A stretch of 19,387 nucleotides of DNA from assembly GCA_964247295.1 (NCBI GenBank), contig CAXTTV010000084.1, positions 1-19,387 of the forward strand, written 5' to 3'. Shown here piece by piece: positions 1 to 7,241 of this stretch. The translations under genes were made by a program, and so were the position numbers. The stretch's first letter is position 1. Every line of letters begins with the position of its first letter. Source of the DNA: CAXTTV01 sp964247295. Lineage in GTDB: Bacteria; Chloroflexota; Ktedonobacteria; Ktedonobacterales; Ktedonobacteraceae. Below the pieces are notes generated by a model. That model saw only the letters and a list, made by a program, of their open reading frames with translations, did not search any database and had not been told where the DNA came from.

Positions 1-183
1 TGATGCTCCACCGTCCACCGCCTGAAGGACCCTTTTTTCTGCCACTGCAAAAAAAAGAACTGCACCCAAGACTCTACTTTATGAAGAGTCAGGAGGGCTG
101 AGAATTGGGAGCATTTATGATACAATAGGGCAAATTCTTGATTGTCTCTTTACTCGTCTCTTGTTAAAAGGCAAAAACGTCTC
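1..183. other. Intergenic lead-in to the DUF929 gene
   Basis: No coding region is supported here. A 6-bp inverted repeat (GACTCT 70-75 with AGAGTC 85-90) is visible, followed by a possible -10 hexamer TACAAT at 121-126 without a convincing -35. The rest is A- and T-run-rich sequence. This is presumably the upstream region of the gene that starts at 184. Confidence 0.4.
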
Positions 184-1176
184 ATGGCAAACTCAAAACA
201 AAGTACCGCTGCAAGCAGACGCGAACGACAGCGTTTACAGCGAGATCATCAATCCAGGCAGCAGAATCGATCCAGAGGCAAGGCCTCATCAAGGCCCGGT
301 GTGAGCCCACTCTCGATTATCGTGGGGGTGCTGGTGGCAGTCACTGTGATTATCGTTGCCTTTGTCGTCTGGGATCGTTCAAAACCCAAGGCTGACTCAA
401 CGGTCAGCGTCCTGCCGGCTATCAGCAGTGTTAATCCAACAGTGTATGATACTGTGGGCACCGGGGATGTGAAGAATCCTTTGCTGCCTGTTCCGAACCA
501 GCCGATATTGAAGGGCGCTACCGGAAAGCCACAATTTTTCTATGCCGGCGCGGATTATTGTCCCTACTGTGCTACCGAGCGCTGGGCCGTTGTCGCGGCT
601 TTAAGCCGTTTCGGTAAATTTAGCCACCTGGATCAAATTACCTCCTCGGAAGGCACTATCAGTACCTTCTCCTTCTATAAAAGCTCTTATAGCAGCAATT
701 ATATTGATTTTGTCGGTCTGGAGACGCAGGGAAACGCCGACGCCTCTGGTCAGACACCGACGCTTCAGACTCCAACAACTGAACAGGCGCAGTTGCTCAC
801 CAAATTTAATGCTGAGCCCTATGTCAGTAAGGAAGCGGCAGGCCATATTCCCTTTATAGATATTGCTAATCAGCACCTGCTTTCTGGGGCCAGCTATGAC
901 GCGAATAAGCTTATGGGCCTCTCATGGACGAATATCAGCGATAAGATGAATAATCCCAGCGATGATGTCACTAAAGGGGTGATAGGAACCGCGAACTATA
1001 TAACCGCTGCCATCTGCCAGACAACCGCTAACCAACCTGCCACTGTATGTGGTTCAAAAACCATCAATCAGATTCAGCAGTCAATCAAAAAGACCTCGTT
1101 GAATGCTCATGCACCTCAACAGGAGGCCTTTACCGTCTCGGATGCGTTAGATCAGCGTCGCGCGCGACGAAGCTAG
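184..1176 (+). CDS. DUF929 family membrane-anchored thioredoxin-fold protein
   Basis: The protein is 330 aa from the ATG at 184. An in-frame TTG at 142 would add 14 residues, but the ATG gives a natural basic N-terminus. Residues 1-40 are rich in Arg, Lys and Gln and probably cytoplasmic. Residues about 43-63 form one membrane segment, so the remainder should face outward (signal anchor). The outer domain has an FFYAGADYCPYC segment with a CxxC pair (Cys126, Cys129) and two further Cys near the C-terminus. This matches DUF929, a family I know from archaea and Chloroflexota that resembles thioredoxins. An extracytoplasmic redox or disulfide role is plausible from the CPYC motif but is inference; the substrate is unknown. 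It converges with the PAP2 gene across a hairpin at 1185-1209. Confidence 0.85.
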   Translation: MANSKQSTAASRRERQRLQRDHQSRQQNRSRGKASSRPGVSPLSIIVGVLVAVTVIIVAFVVWDRSKPKADSTVSVLPAISSVNPTVYDTVGTGDVKNPLLPVPNQPILKGATGKPQFFYAGADYCPYCATERWAVVAALSRFGKFSHLDQITSSEGTISTFSFYKSSYSSNYIDFVGLETQGNADASGQTPTLQTPTTEQAQLLTKFNAEPYVSKEAAGHIPFIDIANQHLLSGASYDANKLMGLSWTNISDKMNNPSDDVTKGVIGTANYITAAICQTTANQPATVCGSKTINQIQQSIKKTSLNAHAPQQEAFTVSDALDQRRARRS

Positions 1177-1184
1177 TGGGGCCA

Positions 1185-1209
1185 GAGAGCCAGAACTATT
1201 CTGGCTCTC
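1185..1209. terminator. Hairpin between convergent genes
   Basis: A perfect 9-bp inverted repeat (GAGAGCCAG 1185-1193, CTGGCTCTC 1201-1209) with a 7-nt loop separates the ends of the DUF929 and PAP2 genes and overlaps the PAP2 stop codon. There is no T-run on either side, so it is at best a weak intrinsic terminator or an RNA 3'-end stabiliser. Confidence 0.5.
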
Positions 1210-2125
1210 CCGGCTGTTGAAGCGGCTTCATTAGATCGGGAGTCTCACCCTCACTGGGATGGACCCATGCTTTTATACGCAAATAGAGTGTCATTAAGCC
1301 ACCAAACCATAACCCTCCATAAAGGTAACCCGCTGCCACATCGCTGGGCCAGTGTGCCCCTAGATAGATTCGAGAGGGACCGATCAGACCGATCAGCAGC
1401 GCGCAGATAGAGACCAGCAGATTGCGCAGTCTACTTGAGCGCCAGTTTGTGACCAGCAGATAGATCAGCAGCCCAAAAAAGTTTGTATAATGCATCACAT
1501 GTCCGCTGGGGAAGCTGGGTTCATTGATAATTCGCACCACCTTCACGCGTTCCTGAGTAGGGCGTGGGCGTTTAATCAAGCGTTTCACCAGGTAGTTTAA
1601 CATATTTGAAGAGGTAGTTAAAAGAATAAAAATGGCCTCCAGCCGAAATCTGAGGGCCCAGAATATTCCCGTAATCCCCAACGTTATTGGCACAGAGAAC
1701 TTTGGAAAGCCGATTTCGGAGACACCAAACATAAAATTTCTGAACCAGGGGTGTTGTTGTTTTTGCAATTGTCGGGTGATAGAAAGATCGCCGGGAAACA
1801 GTTGTGTGCGGCGGGCGATCAGGCTTAAAAGAGCTGCGCCTGAGAGAAGCCAGAGGTAAAGAGCCCAGGCAATCATGCCACGCGAAACCGCTCCACGTCC
1901 CGAAACAGATGTTTCCGCCGCCACCCGCTGCGCCTCATCAAGGACCGGTTTCACATTCTGCTCCACCGTCGTTACAACCTGAGACGCAATCTCGGGTGTG
2001 AGTGGGAGTGGAGGCGTTGATTGCTGATGTATTGGCTGTTTACTGCGCTGACGCCAGGGAAGCCAGCGGCTATCTTTCCGTAATGACACAAAATTTCCTC
2101 TTTCTCTTTTCTCTCTAAGGTTCAA
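1196..2125 (-). CDS. PAP2 family membrane phosphatase
   Basis: This 309-aa protein belongs to the type 2 phosphatidic acid phosphatase / haloperoxidase family, which removes phosphate from lipid phosphates such as phosphatidate or undecaprenyl diphosphate. All three signature motifs are intact: K181-x6-R188-P189, the PSGH box at 206-209 (His209), and S251-R252-x5-H258-x3-D262. About six hydrophobic segments follow residue 88. Residues 1-85 form an unusual hydrophilic extension rich in Gln, Pro and Arg that is absent from minimal family members. Its ATG overlaps the TGA of the upstream lipid kinase (ATGA), so the two are probably translationally coupled. The pairing suggests a shared lipid-phosphate cycle, but the exact substrate cannot be read from sequence. 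Confidence 0.93.
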   Translation of the reverse strand: MNLREKRERGNFVSLRKDSRWLPWRQRSKQPIHQQSTPPLPLTPEIASQVVTTVEQNVKPVLDEAQRVAAETSVSGRGAVSRGMIAWALYLWLLSGAALLSLIARRTQLFPGDLSITRQLQKQQHPWFRNFMFGVSEIGFPKFSVPITLGITGIFWALRFRLEAIFILLTTSSNMLNYLVKRLIKRPRPTQERVKVVRIINEPSFPSGHVMHYTNFFGLLIYLLVTNWRSSRLRNLLVSICALLIGLIGPSRIYLGAHWPSDVAAGYLYGGLWFGGLMTLYLRIKAWVHPSEGETPDLMKPLQQPGEPE

Positions 2126-3084
2126 GTAGATGCAATCGTTTGTGTTTTCGCTTCTTGTTGTACATTGAGATGAGCAGTGGCGGAGACGCGCACGCGTAGA
2201 ACAGCCGGCTCGACCTGGATCAACGCTGGCGTCTGGCCCTTTGGCATCCCATCGGCATGAATATCGATTGGTTGTTCGGAAAGAATGCGCATAGATTGGA
2301 TACGGCGACGCGCTATCTTTGGCTGAAAGTCTCGTTTGCCTCGGCTAATCGACAATCCATGTTGAAGGTACTCTCGCTTGCTAAAATTGCGATAGATCAC
2401 TACATCAAGTAGACCGTCATCCATGACAGCGTCGGGAGCGACCTCCAGATGAGCGCCATAGTAGGGAGCATTGCAGACTGTAACCTGGATGGCTCGATAA
2501 GAACGCTCTTTATTGTTAATCGTGATATAAAGCTTTTCGGGTTTGAAGCGCAAAAGCGTAATAAAGCCTTGAATGGCTCCTCGGATGGATGAAAGGATGC
2601 CAGGACGTTTCATTTCTTCGGCCATCGGAAAAAGCGAGGCTTCCAGACCGATCCCCGCGACCTCAAGAAACAGATGGCCATTAATCGTACCAGCGTCAAT
2701 GCGTTGCGTCCGCCCATTGACGATCACCTCGCAAGCCTCCTTAATTGTTTCGGGCAGAAACAAACTGCGAGCTAGATTATTCATCGTTCCTCGTGGAATA
2801 ATCCCTAGAGTCGCCCTTGTCCCAATCAGTCCTTTCGCGACCGCGTGGATGGTTCCATCGCCACCGGCTGCGATAACAATATCAGCTTCCTGAGCAGCCG
2901 CCTCTTTTGCCAGGCCGGTCCCCGACTCATCCACAGAAGTATAGAGAAAAGTAGGGTCCACATGGTATTGTTGAAGTATCTCCTTAATCTCCTCCTCCTG
3001 AGTTGTCGTCTGGATAGCCTCCTGGGCCTGGTCAGTAAAAGGAGATGCGCCAGCCGTTGGATTAAGAATCACAAAGACCTTCAT
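2122..3084 (-). CDS. Diacylglycerol/lipid kinase (YegS/BmrU type)
   Basis: This 320-aa protein fits the usual length of the bacterial lipid kinase family. It opens with MKVFVILNPTAG, contains the nucleotide-binding GGDGT at residues 74-78 and the following PRGTMNNLAR segment (family consensus GTxNxxAR). These soluble or membrane-associated enzymes phosphorylate diacylglycerol or related lipids using ATP. The start at 3084 is preferred because purine-rich Shine-Dalgarno-like stretches (GGAGG and GGAGA) lie just upstream on the minus strand. A longer reading frame continues to 3249 only because it runs through the N gap, so that extension is an artefact. It is first in a two-gene unit with the PAP2 phosphatase, which could remove the phosphate this enzyme adds. 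Confidence 0.93.
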   Translation of the reverse strand: MKVFVILNPTAGASPFTDQAQEAIQTTTQEEEIKEILQQYHVDPTFLYTSVDESGTGLAKEAAAQEADIVIAAGGDGTIHAVAKGLIGTRATLGIIPRGTMNNLARSLFLPETIKEACEVIVNGRTQRIDAGTINGHLFLEVAGIGLEASLFPMAEEMKRPGILSSIRGAIQGFITLLRFKPEKLYITINNKERSYRAIQVTVCNAPYYGAHLEVAPDAVMDDGLLDVVIYRNFSKREYLQHGLSISRGKRDFQPKIARRRIQSMRILSEQPIDIHADGMPKGQTPALIQVEPAVLRVRVSATAHLNVQQEAKTQTIAST

Positions 3085-3469
3085 AGAGAGGATTCCCTTT
3101 TCTCCTAACCTCCTTTTCCTTGAGAGGTCAGGGCAATTGTATGCGAAAATAGGAGGGCACTGAGTTTTATAGATAAAAGTGGNNNNNNNNNNNNNNNNNN
3201 NNNNNNNNNNNNNNNNNNNNNNNNNNNNNNNCAAAAAATCGCTACCCAAGAATAATACGTATCAGCTTATAAGAAGGAAAACAATAGTGCCAGAACTCTT
3301 ATGGGAACTGGCGAAAGGGGAATTATATAGGGGAGCTTCTCATAAAAGCGACCATTGGAACTAGTCGCGATTTGTGTTATGGTATAGGTAGTAGAAAAGA
3401 CGTGGTGAAAATGTACTCAAAAGTCTTCTTTGAAAAAAGTTATACATTACACCACATCCATCAGCGTTT
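3085..3469. other. Intergenic region with assembly gap
   Basis: This holds the upstream region of the lipid kinase gene, a run of 49 N at 3183-3231 and AT-rich sequence from 3232. I see a short 5-bp GCGAC/GTCGC inverted repeat near 3349-3372, but no convincing gene or promoter. Reading frames that cross the N run are not interpretable, and the true distance across the gap is unknown. Confidence 0.7.
3183..3231. other. Assembly gap (49 N)
   Basis: A run of 49 undetermined bases marks a scaffold join. Sequence may be missing here, so linkage between the lipid kinase unit and the genes from 3470 onward rests on scaffolding alone. Confidence 0.99.
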
Positions 3470-3670
3470 TCAGCCAAGAATTTCGTCGATGTCCCCCATC
3501 AGGCGCTGGATCTCGCGCAGGCGGTGCTCTGCTTGCTCGACATTTTCCAGAGCCTGGGCCAGGATACGAGCTTCGAGGGATGGATACGACTCAGCGATCT
3601 CTGGATCAATGTTGCCGCCAACTAATTCCAGCGCACGGCAAAGCTTCATGTCTGTGCTTGCACTTGCCAT
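3470..3670 (-). CDS. Small helical hypothetical protein (66 aa)
   Basis: I do not recognise this protein. It is 66 aa and acidic, with an uninterrupted helix-prone C-terminal half containing heptad-like hydrophobic positions (ILAQALENVEQAEHRLREIQ), which suggests a short coiled coil. There is no signal peptide, membrane segment or Cys/His metal motif; a single Cys lies near residue 11. The ATG at 3670 is preceded on the minus strand by AAGAGG at about 10 nt, a reasonable ribosome-binding site. The coding-like composition and Shine-Dalgarno support a real gene. It is separated from the cupredoxin gene by 366 nt and appears monocistronic. Confidence 0.65.
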   Translation of the reverse strand: MASASTDMKLCRALELVGGNIDPEIAESYPSLEARILAQALENVEQAEHRLREIQRLMGDIDEILG

Positions 3671-3973
3671 GATACGTATACCTCTTATCGATTGGATGGT
3701 TTTGAATAAAGGGACGGGATATGGATGGAATAATCAACCACCAGGAATCACTGTGCTCTCTCTAAGAAATAGTCGGTCGATTCTATAGTAATCATTACGA
3801 GATCTTATCGCGTTTAGTTACATTACCCGAGAGGCACTCGCTTCCTTTTCTGGCCCGAGCCATTTATGTTCTTGTTGTGTATACGTGTATATTAACTCAG
3901 AGCTCTTGAAAATCCTAAAATGGGATACGAAATTCCTATAGGCTATGCCCCATCTGGTATATTTCCAAAGCAC
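3671..3973. other. Intergenic region between two minus-strand genes
   Basis: AT-rich sequence upstream of the 66-aa gene. Possible weak -10-like elements occur, but no pair of hexamers convinces me. No coding region or strong repeat is visible. The cupredoxin terminator begins at 3974. Confidence 0.5.
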
Positions 3974-4021
3974 AAAAAAGCAGCCAGTTTTAGAGAACCT
4001 TTGGTCTCTGCAAGCTGACTG
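3974..4021 (-). terminator. Intrinsic terminator of the cupredoxin gene
   Basis: Reading the minus strand from the stop codon at 4037, a long imperfect stem (arms 4003-4021 and 3981-3999, with AGAGACC/GGTTCTCT at the top and CAG..CAG/CTG..CTG at the base) is followed by six T (A run at 3974-3979 on the plus strand). This is a classical rho-independent terminator. Confidence 0.8.
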
Positions 4022-4036
4022 CGTAGTGTATCTGTA

Positions 4037-4468
4037 CTATTTAACGGTCACGGCCAGGTTCATATTCTGGTGAATAGTACAGTAGATATTAAAGGTGCCA
4101 GCGGTGGCGAATGGGCCAATCTCTATCTGACCGCTGCTGATATTGACATTATTGACCGAGGGAGCTCCATTCTCTTTGGTTGTTTTAGCTGCGCCGCCGT
4201 CCCATTTCCCATTAGCAATGATATGAGTATAGGGTCCATCATCGACCAGGACAACTTTCTGGCCTTTGGTGATTGAGACTGTGTGTGCCTCAAAGTCCGC
4301 TGCCGACATTTTTACCTGGTTAGATGGACCGCTTGAGGCGGTTGAGCTAGAACCGCCACTGCTTGCCTGCCCCTCCGTGCCTGGCCGTTTACAGGCGACC
4401 AGAAGCACACTGCTCAAGGCACATACAACTAAAATCAAAGTCAGGACGCGAAACCGTTTGTTACTCAT
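4037..4468 (-). CDS. Cupredoxin-domain lipoprotein
   Basis: This 143-aa protein has a Lys/Arg N-terminus, a hydrophobic stretch and a lipobox ending in VAC with Cys26 as the likely lipidated residue, so it should be tethered outside the membrane. A Gly/Ser-rich linker (about 32-50) precedes a plastocyanin/azurin-like fold. The C-terminal IYCTIHQNM supplies Cys130, His133 and Met136, and the upstream THII supplies His82, which together match the four ligands of a type 1 blue copper site. An electron-carrier role outside the membrane is therefore likely; the redox partners are not in this window. GAGAGG lies about 11 nt before the ATG. It is monocistronic, with its own terminator and a palindrome-bearing upstream region. 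Confidence 0.87.
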   Translation of the reverse strand: MSNKRFRVLTLILVVCALSSVLLVACKRPGTEGQASSGGSSSTASSGPSNQVKMSAADFEAHTVSITKGQKVVLVDDGPYTHIIANGKWDGGAAKTTKENGAPSVNNVNISSGQIEIGPFATAGTFNIYCTIHQNMNLAVTVK

Positions 4469-4936
4469 TCTAGCGATATCCTCTCAAAGAAACCTGTTCT
4501 TCGTGTTGCGCTGATGGCGAGTCCAAAAGATAAGGCCATTAAATCGATTGAATACATGATCCACAGCCGAAGAAAAATTGGGCCGAAACATTCCATGACA
4601 CACTATAGTGACAATAGTCCTGGCTGGGAATCGAGTAATTACCCTATTTTATGTCGGGTATATGCCTGATTTCTTTTAGTTAACCTCTCCACATACTCTT
4701 TGATATAATAGCAAAATTTTGTTGCTAGAGACGAGCAGTATAGTTAGTATAAGCAGGGTTTTCTCCAGAATAGGGAAGTAGAGATCGGAGCCTTTGAACG
4801 GTTTGAGGATCTGTATAAGCAGGTATATGCGATACGTTCTGCTCCACAGAAACGTTTCGCTCTATGAGAGTCCTATCCAATACAATCTTCATGTAAGGTT
4901 AGAATTGATCGCGCTTACATAAAAGGGAGAATTTAA
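4469..4936. other. Divergent intergenic region with palindromes
   Basis: This lies between the minus-strand cupredoxin gene and a plus-strand ORF. It contains the palindrome CACTATAGTG (4601-4610), a plus-strand promoter-like pair at 4680-4709 with an adjoining dyad at 4709-4727, and a 7-bp inverted repeat ATGTAAG/CTTACAT (4891-4897, 4914-4920). No further coding region is supported. The roughly 220-nt space from the putative promoter to the ORF is a long leader. Confidence 0.5.
4680..4709 (+). promoter_or_regulatory. Putative promoter upstream of 4944 ORF
   Basis: TATAAT at 4704-4709 is an exact -10 hexamer. TTAACC at 4680-4685, 18 bp upstream, matches four of six -35 positions. The dyad TAGCAA-N7-TTGCTA (4709-4727) sits over the expected start point and could be an operator. 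Transcript direction fits the ORF at 4944, some 230 nt downstream. Confidence 0.45.
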
Positions 4937-4943
4937 GTGATAG

Positions 4944-5306
4944 ATGTCAATGAGGTCCTGTATCTTCTGCAAGAGGGGGGATGCATCGCTGGTAGTCGAT
5001 ACAACCCCATACGGACCACAATGGGCGTCTGTACTTCAAAAAGATACTTTGATTATAGATTGCCAGCGCAATAAAATGGCTCTGGTTTGGGTCAGCAATG
5101 GGGCTTATCGTGCATTGATCACGCTTTTTACTGTGGATACGCTTCTTTACCGCGAAGATGAAGATGATAGGCAATTGGTATGTATTGGTTCTGATAGGAT
5201 TGTCCAGGTCGATCTCCCTCCCAATGAGCTCAGTTTTTCAGTCCGCTCAAACGATGACTCTGGCCGCTCAACCTATAAGGAGCCAGCCTATCGTGCTCTT
5301 TCCTGA
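4944..5306 (+). CDS. Hypothetical protein, possibly frameshifted at its 5' end
   Basis: I do not recognise this protein. The frame from 4944 encodes 120 aa with a CIFC pair near the N-terminus, a beta-rich middle (SLVVDTTPYGP, ALVWVSNGAYRALITLF) and a Ser/Asp-rich C-terminus. There is no signal peptide or membrane segment. The only good ribosome-binding site, GGGAG at 4925-4929, is 15 nt from this ATG but about 7-8 nt from a GTG at 4937 in another frame. That frame reads VIDVNEVLYLLQEGG before a G6 run (4975-4980). Dropping one G would join the GTG-started N-terminus to the rest of this ORF as a protein of about 123 aa. The GTG start with a frameshift or sequencing error is therefore a serious alternative to the ATG. 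Confidence 0.5.
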   Translation: MSMRSCIFCKRGDASLVVDTTPYGPQWASVLQKDTLIIDCQRNKMALVWVSNGAYRALITLFTVDTLLYREDEDDRQLVCIGSDRIVQVDLPPNELSFSVRSNDDSGRSTYKEPAYRALS

Positions 5307-5629
5307 AAAGAAGCTCCTCTCAATATAAAAGGTAAACGCCTGCATGCCGCTACATGTGGATACTCTTGTATAGGGATACAATATTTTAGTATATTTTCAT
5401 CTTATAGCTTGAATCGGCCTGGTTGTCTGTCTTCTTATCTAAATTTAAACTGATTAAAATTGCATTATGGTAGTGCTTTATTTATTGACTTTCTAAAAAA
5501 CGCTGTGCTATGCTGAAAAAAGCATAGCAATGATTGAGCGTGAGAGAAAAGGGATAGACGCCCAGCTTCAGCAATGGAGCTTTCAAAAGCAGGTTGCTGC
5601 AAGGCAAAACTGAAAGGAACAGAAACATT
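5307..5629. other. Intergenic region carrying the SRPBCC gene promoter
   Basis: AT-rich sequence without a supported gene. Its only clear content is the promoter and perfect dyad at 5485-5529. No terminator is evident after the ORF that ends at 5306. The transcript leader from about 5521 to 5629 is roughly 110 nt. Confidence 0.55.
5485..5529 (+). promoter_or_regulatory. Promoter with perfect dyad over the -10/+1 region
   Basis: TTGACT (5485-5490) and TATGCT (5509-5514) form a good sigma-70-type pair with an 18-bp spacer. A perfect 9-bp inverted repeat, TGCTATGCT (5506-5514) and AGCATAGCA (5521-5529) with a 6-nt spacer, covers the -10 and the expected start site. It could be a repressor operator or the first stem of the transcript. 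The driven gene is the SRPBCC protein at 5630. Confidence 0.65.
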
Positions 5630-7093
5630 ATGGCCGAACATCATGCTTCCGTAAGCGTTCACGCGCCAGTGCACCAAGTGTACTCGATGTTTACGCATTT
5701 CAATGACTTCCCCAAGTTTATGAGTTTTATCAAGGAAGTCACGTACTACGATGATCAGAAAAGCCATTGGGTGGCTGACGTTGTAGGGCAGCATCAATGG
5801 GATGCCGTCAATGAGAACTGGATCGAGGATCGGCAGATCGGTTGGCGCTCGACGGATGGTTTGAGTAACTCTGGTCTGGTCACCTTCCAGTCCGCTGGGA
5901 AAGATCGTACTCAAGTCAATGTGAGCATCAGCTATGATCCGCCAGTGGGTATTCTGGGGGATGTCGCCGAGTCCCTTGGTGTAGGTGGAAGTTTTGAACG
6001 GCGCTTGCAGCAAGACCTCGATCACTTCGCGCAGATGGTTGAGCAGGCTCCTGCTGGCGCGCTCGATCCTATGTCATCGGATTATCTTTTCCATTCAGAT
6101 AGCGCGGCTGCCAAAGGGACGACAACCCCTTCACAGAATGATTCAATGGCTAACGATACTTCAATGTCTAATACCAGTCGTGGTAATTACGATCCCGCCC
6201 AGGACACTGGTTACGCGACCGATCATGATGTGATCCCCACTCAGGATCAGAGTAGTCTCTCGTCGGGCCGCTCCACGACAGCCAGTAGTGTGAATACTTC
6301 CGATGATCTTAAACCTGGTAGCAGCTATGGCTCCAACACCAGTTATGGCAGCACCACAGGTTTTAATAGCGCTACGAACACGACCAATGAGCGCGATTAT
6401 GCTCGTTCTCAGAACCCGGATGCCGCGAGCTTTAACACAGATCGTGATATTATCAAAGAGAACAATCAGGGCTTTGCGACCTCTTCAGAGCGCTCTACAA
6501 CCTCTGATCGTGCCGATGTAAACACGACTCCAAATTATAGCACCAGTCAGATCAATCAGACGAGCACCAGTGGTAGCTCGGGTTTTACTGGTGTGAGCGC
6601 AGGCTCTAACGAGCATCAGAGCAATGCGACCTCCAGTGGTTCAGCCTTCCCACGTTCACGCAGTGACAGCGACTATGGTACTCCGGTCGAGATGGGGGAT
6701 AGCACTACCTCGGCGGGGCAGCGAGAGAGCGGCGGTGACGAAGCCGATCACTATCGTATGAGCGGTAACGAGACAAAGCTGGGGAGTGATTTGGGGAGTG
6801 GTAATAGCCTTGGTGGTCGGAGCACAACCTTTGATGATCGCGGTGTCTCAAGTGGACAAACGGGAATCTCGGGAAGCGGCGGTACATCTAATGCCAATAT
6901 TGGAAACGGCTCTACCAGAGATCGCGGAAATACGACTTCCAGCGATATGATTATGAGTCGGGACTCAATGCCGGATATTAACCAGGCTGGTCAGGGGAAT
7001 ACTGGTACGACCAGGAACGCGAATCGCCCTACCAATGCCGACTCATTAGCTGACCGTGATGATCCTGATCAGAAGAATAGGACCAACCGCTAA
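5630..7093 (+). CDS. SRPBCC/START-like protein with long disordered tail
   Basis: The protein is 487 aa from the ATG at 5630, which is preceded by GAAAGGAAC; a TTG at 5594 in the same frame lacks such support. Residues about 4-137 match the SRPBCC (polyketide cyclase/dehydrase, START-like) fold: a first strand HASVSVHAPVHQVYSMF, an FPKFMSFI helix, a WDAVNENW strand and a long C-terminal helix around 119-138. Such domains bind hydrophobic ligands in a deep pocket. From about residue 155 to the end the chain is a Ser/Thr/Asn/Gly/Asp-rich, low-complexity region with no Cys and few hydrophobics, predicted to be disordered. This tail more than doubles the usual length of the family. There is no signal peptide. 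It has its own promoter and a strong terminator. The ligand and role are unknown; a stress or cell-envelope function is only a guess. Confidence 0.9.
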   Translation: MAEHHASVSVHAPVHQVYSMFTHFNDFPKFMSFIKEVTYYDDQKSHWVADVVGQHQWDAVNENWIEDRQIGWRSTDGLSNSGLVTFQSAGKDRTQVNVSISYDPPVGILGDVAESLGVGGSFERRLQQDLDHFAQMVEQAPAGALDPMSSDYLFHSDSAAAKGTTTPSQNDSMANDTSMSNTSRGNYDPAQDTGYATDHDVIPTQDQSSLSSGRSTTASSVNTSDDLKPGSSYGSNTSYGSTTGFNSATNTTNERDYARSQNPDAASFNTDRDIIKENNQGFATSSERSTTSDRADVNTTPNYSTSQINQTSTSGSSGFTGVSAGSNEHQSNATSSGSAFPRSRSDSDYGTPVEMGDSTTSAGQRESGGDEADHYRMSGNETKLGSDLGSGNSLGGRSTTFDDRGVSSGQTGISGSGGTSNANIGNGSTRDRGNTTSSDMIMSRDSMPDINQAGQGNTGTTRNANRPTNADSLADRDDPDQKNRTNR

Positions 7094-7117
7094 ACATCTT
7101 CAGAAAGCGGGTCGTTG

Positions 7118-7154
7118 AAAAGAGCGTGGGAAGGCCCTTCCCACGCTCTTTTTT
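7118..7154 (+). terminator. Strong intrinsic terminator of the SRPBCC gene
   Basis: A near-perfect stem (arms 7118-7134 and 7136-7152, core GAGCGTGGGAAGG/CCTTCCCACGCTC) ends in a T run at 7149-7154, located 25 nt after the stop codon. Confidence 0.93.
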
Positions 7155-7241
7155 GTACTATTCTGACTCCGCTTCTTTGTATCAGACGTGTAAAAAGATG
7201 TCAGAAAGCTTTTGGAAATAGAGACAGAGAAGGACGTTCAT

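Noticed and set aside
3179..3364. Open reading frames that cross the N gap on both strands
   Set aside because: They are open only because undetermined bases cannot encode stops; the part of the lipid kinase frame upstream of 3084 has no support.
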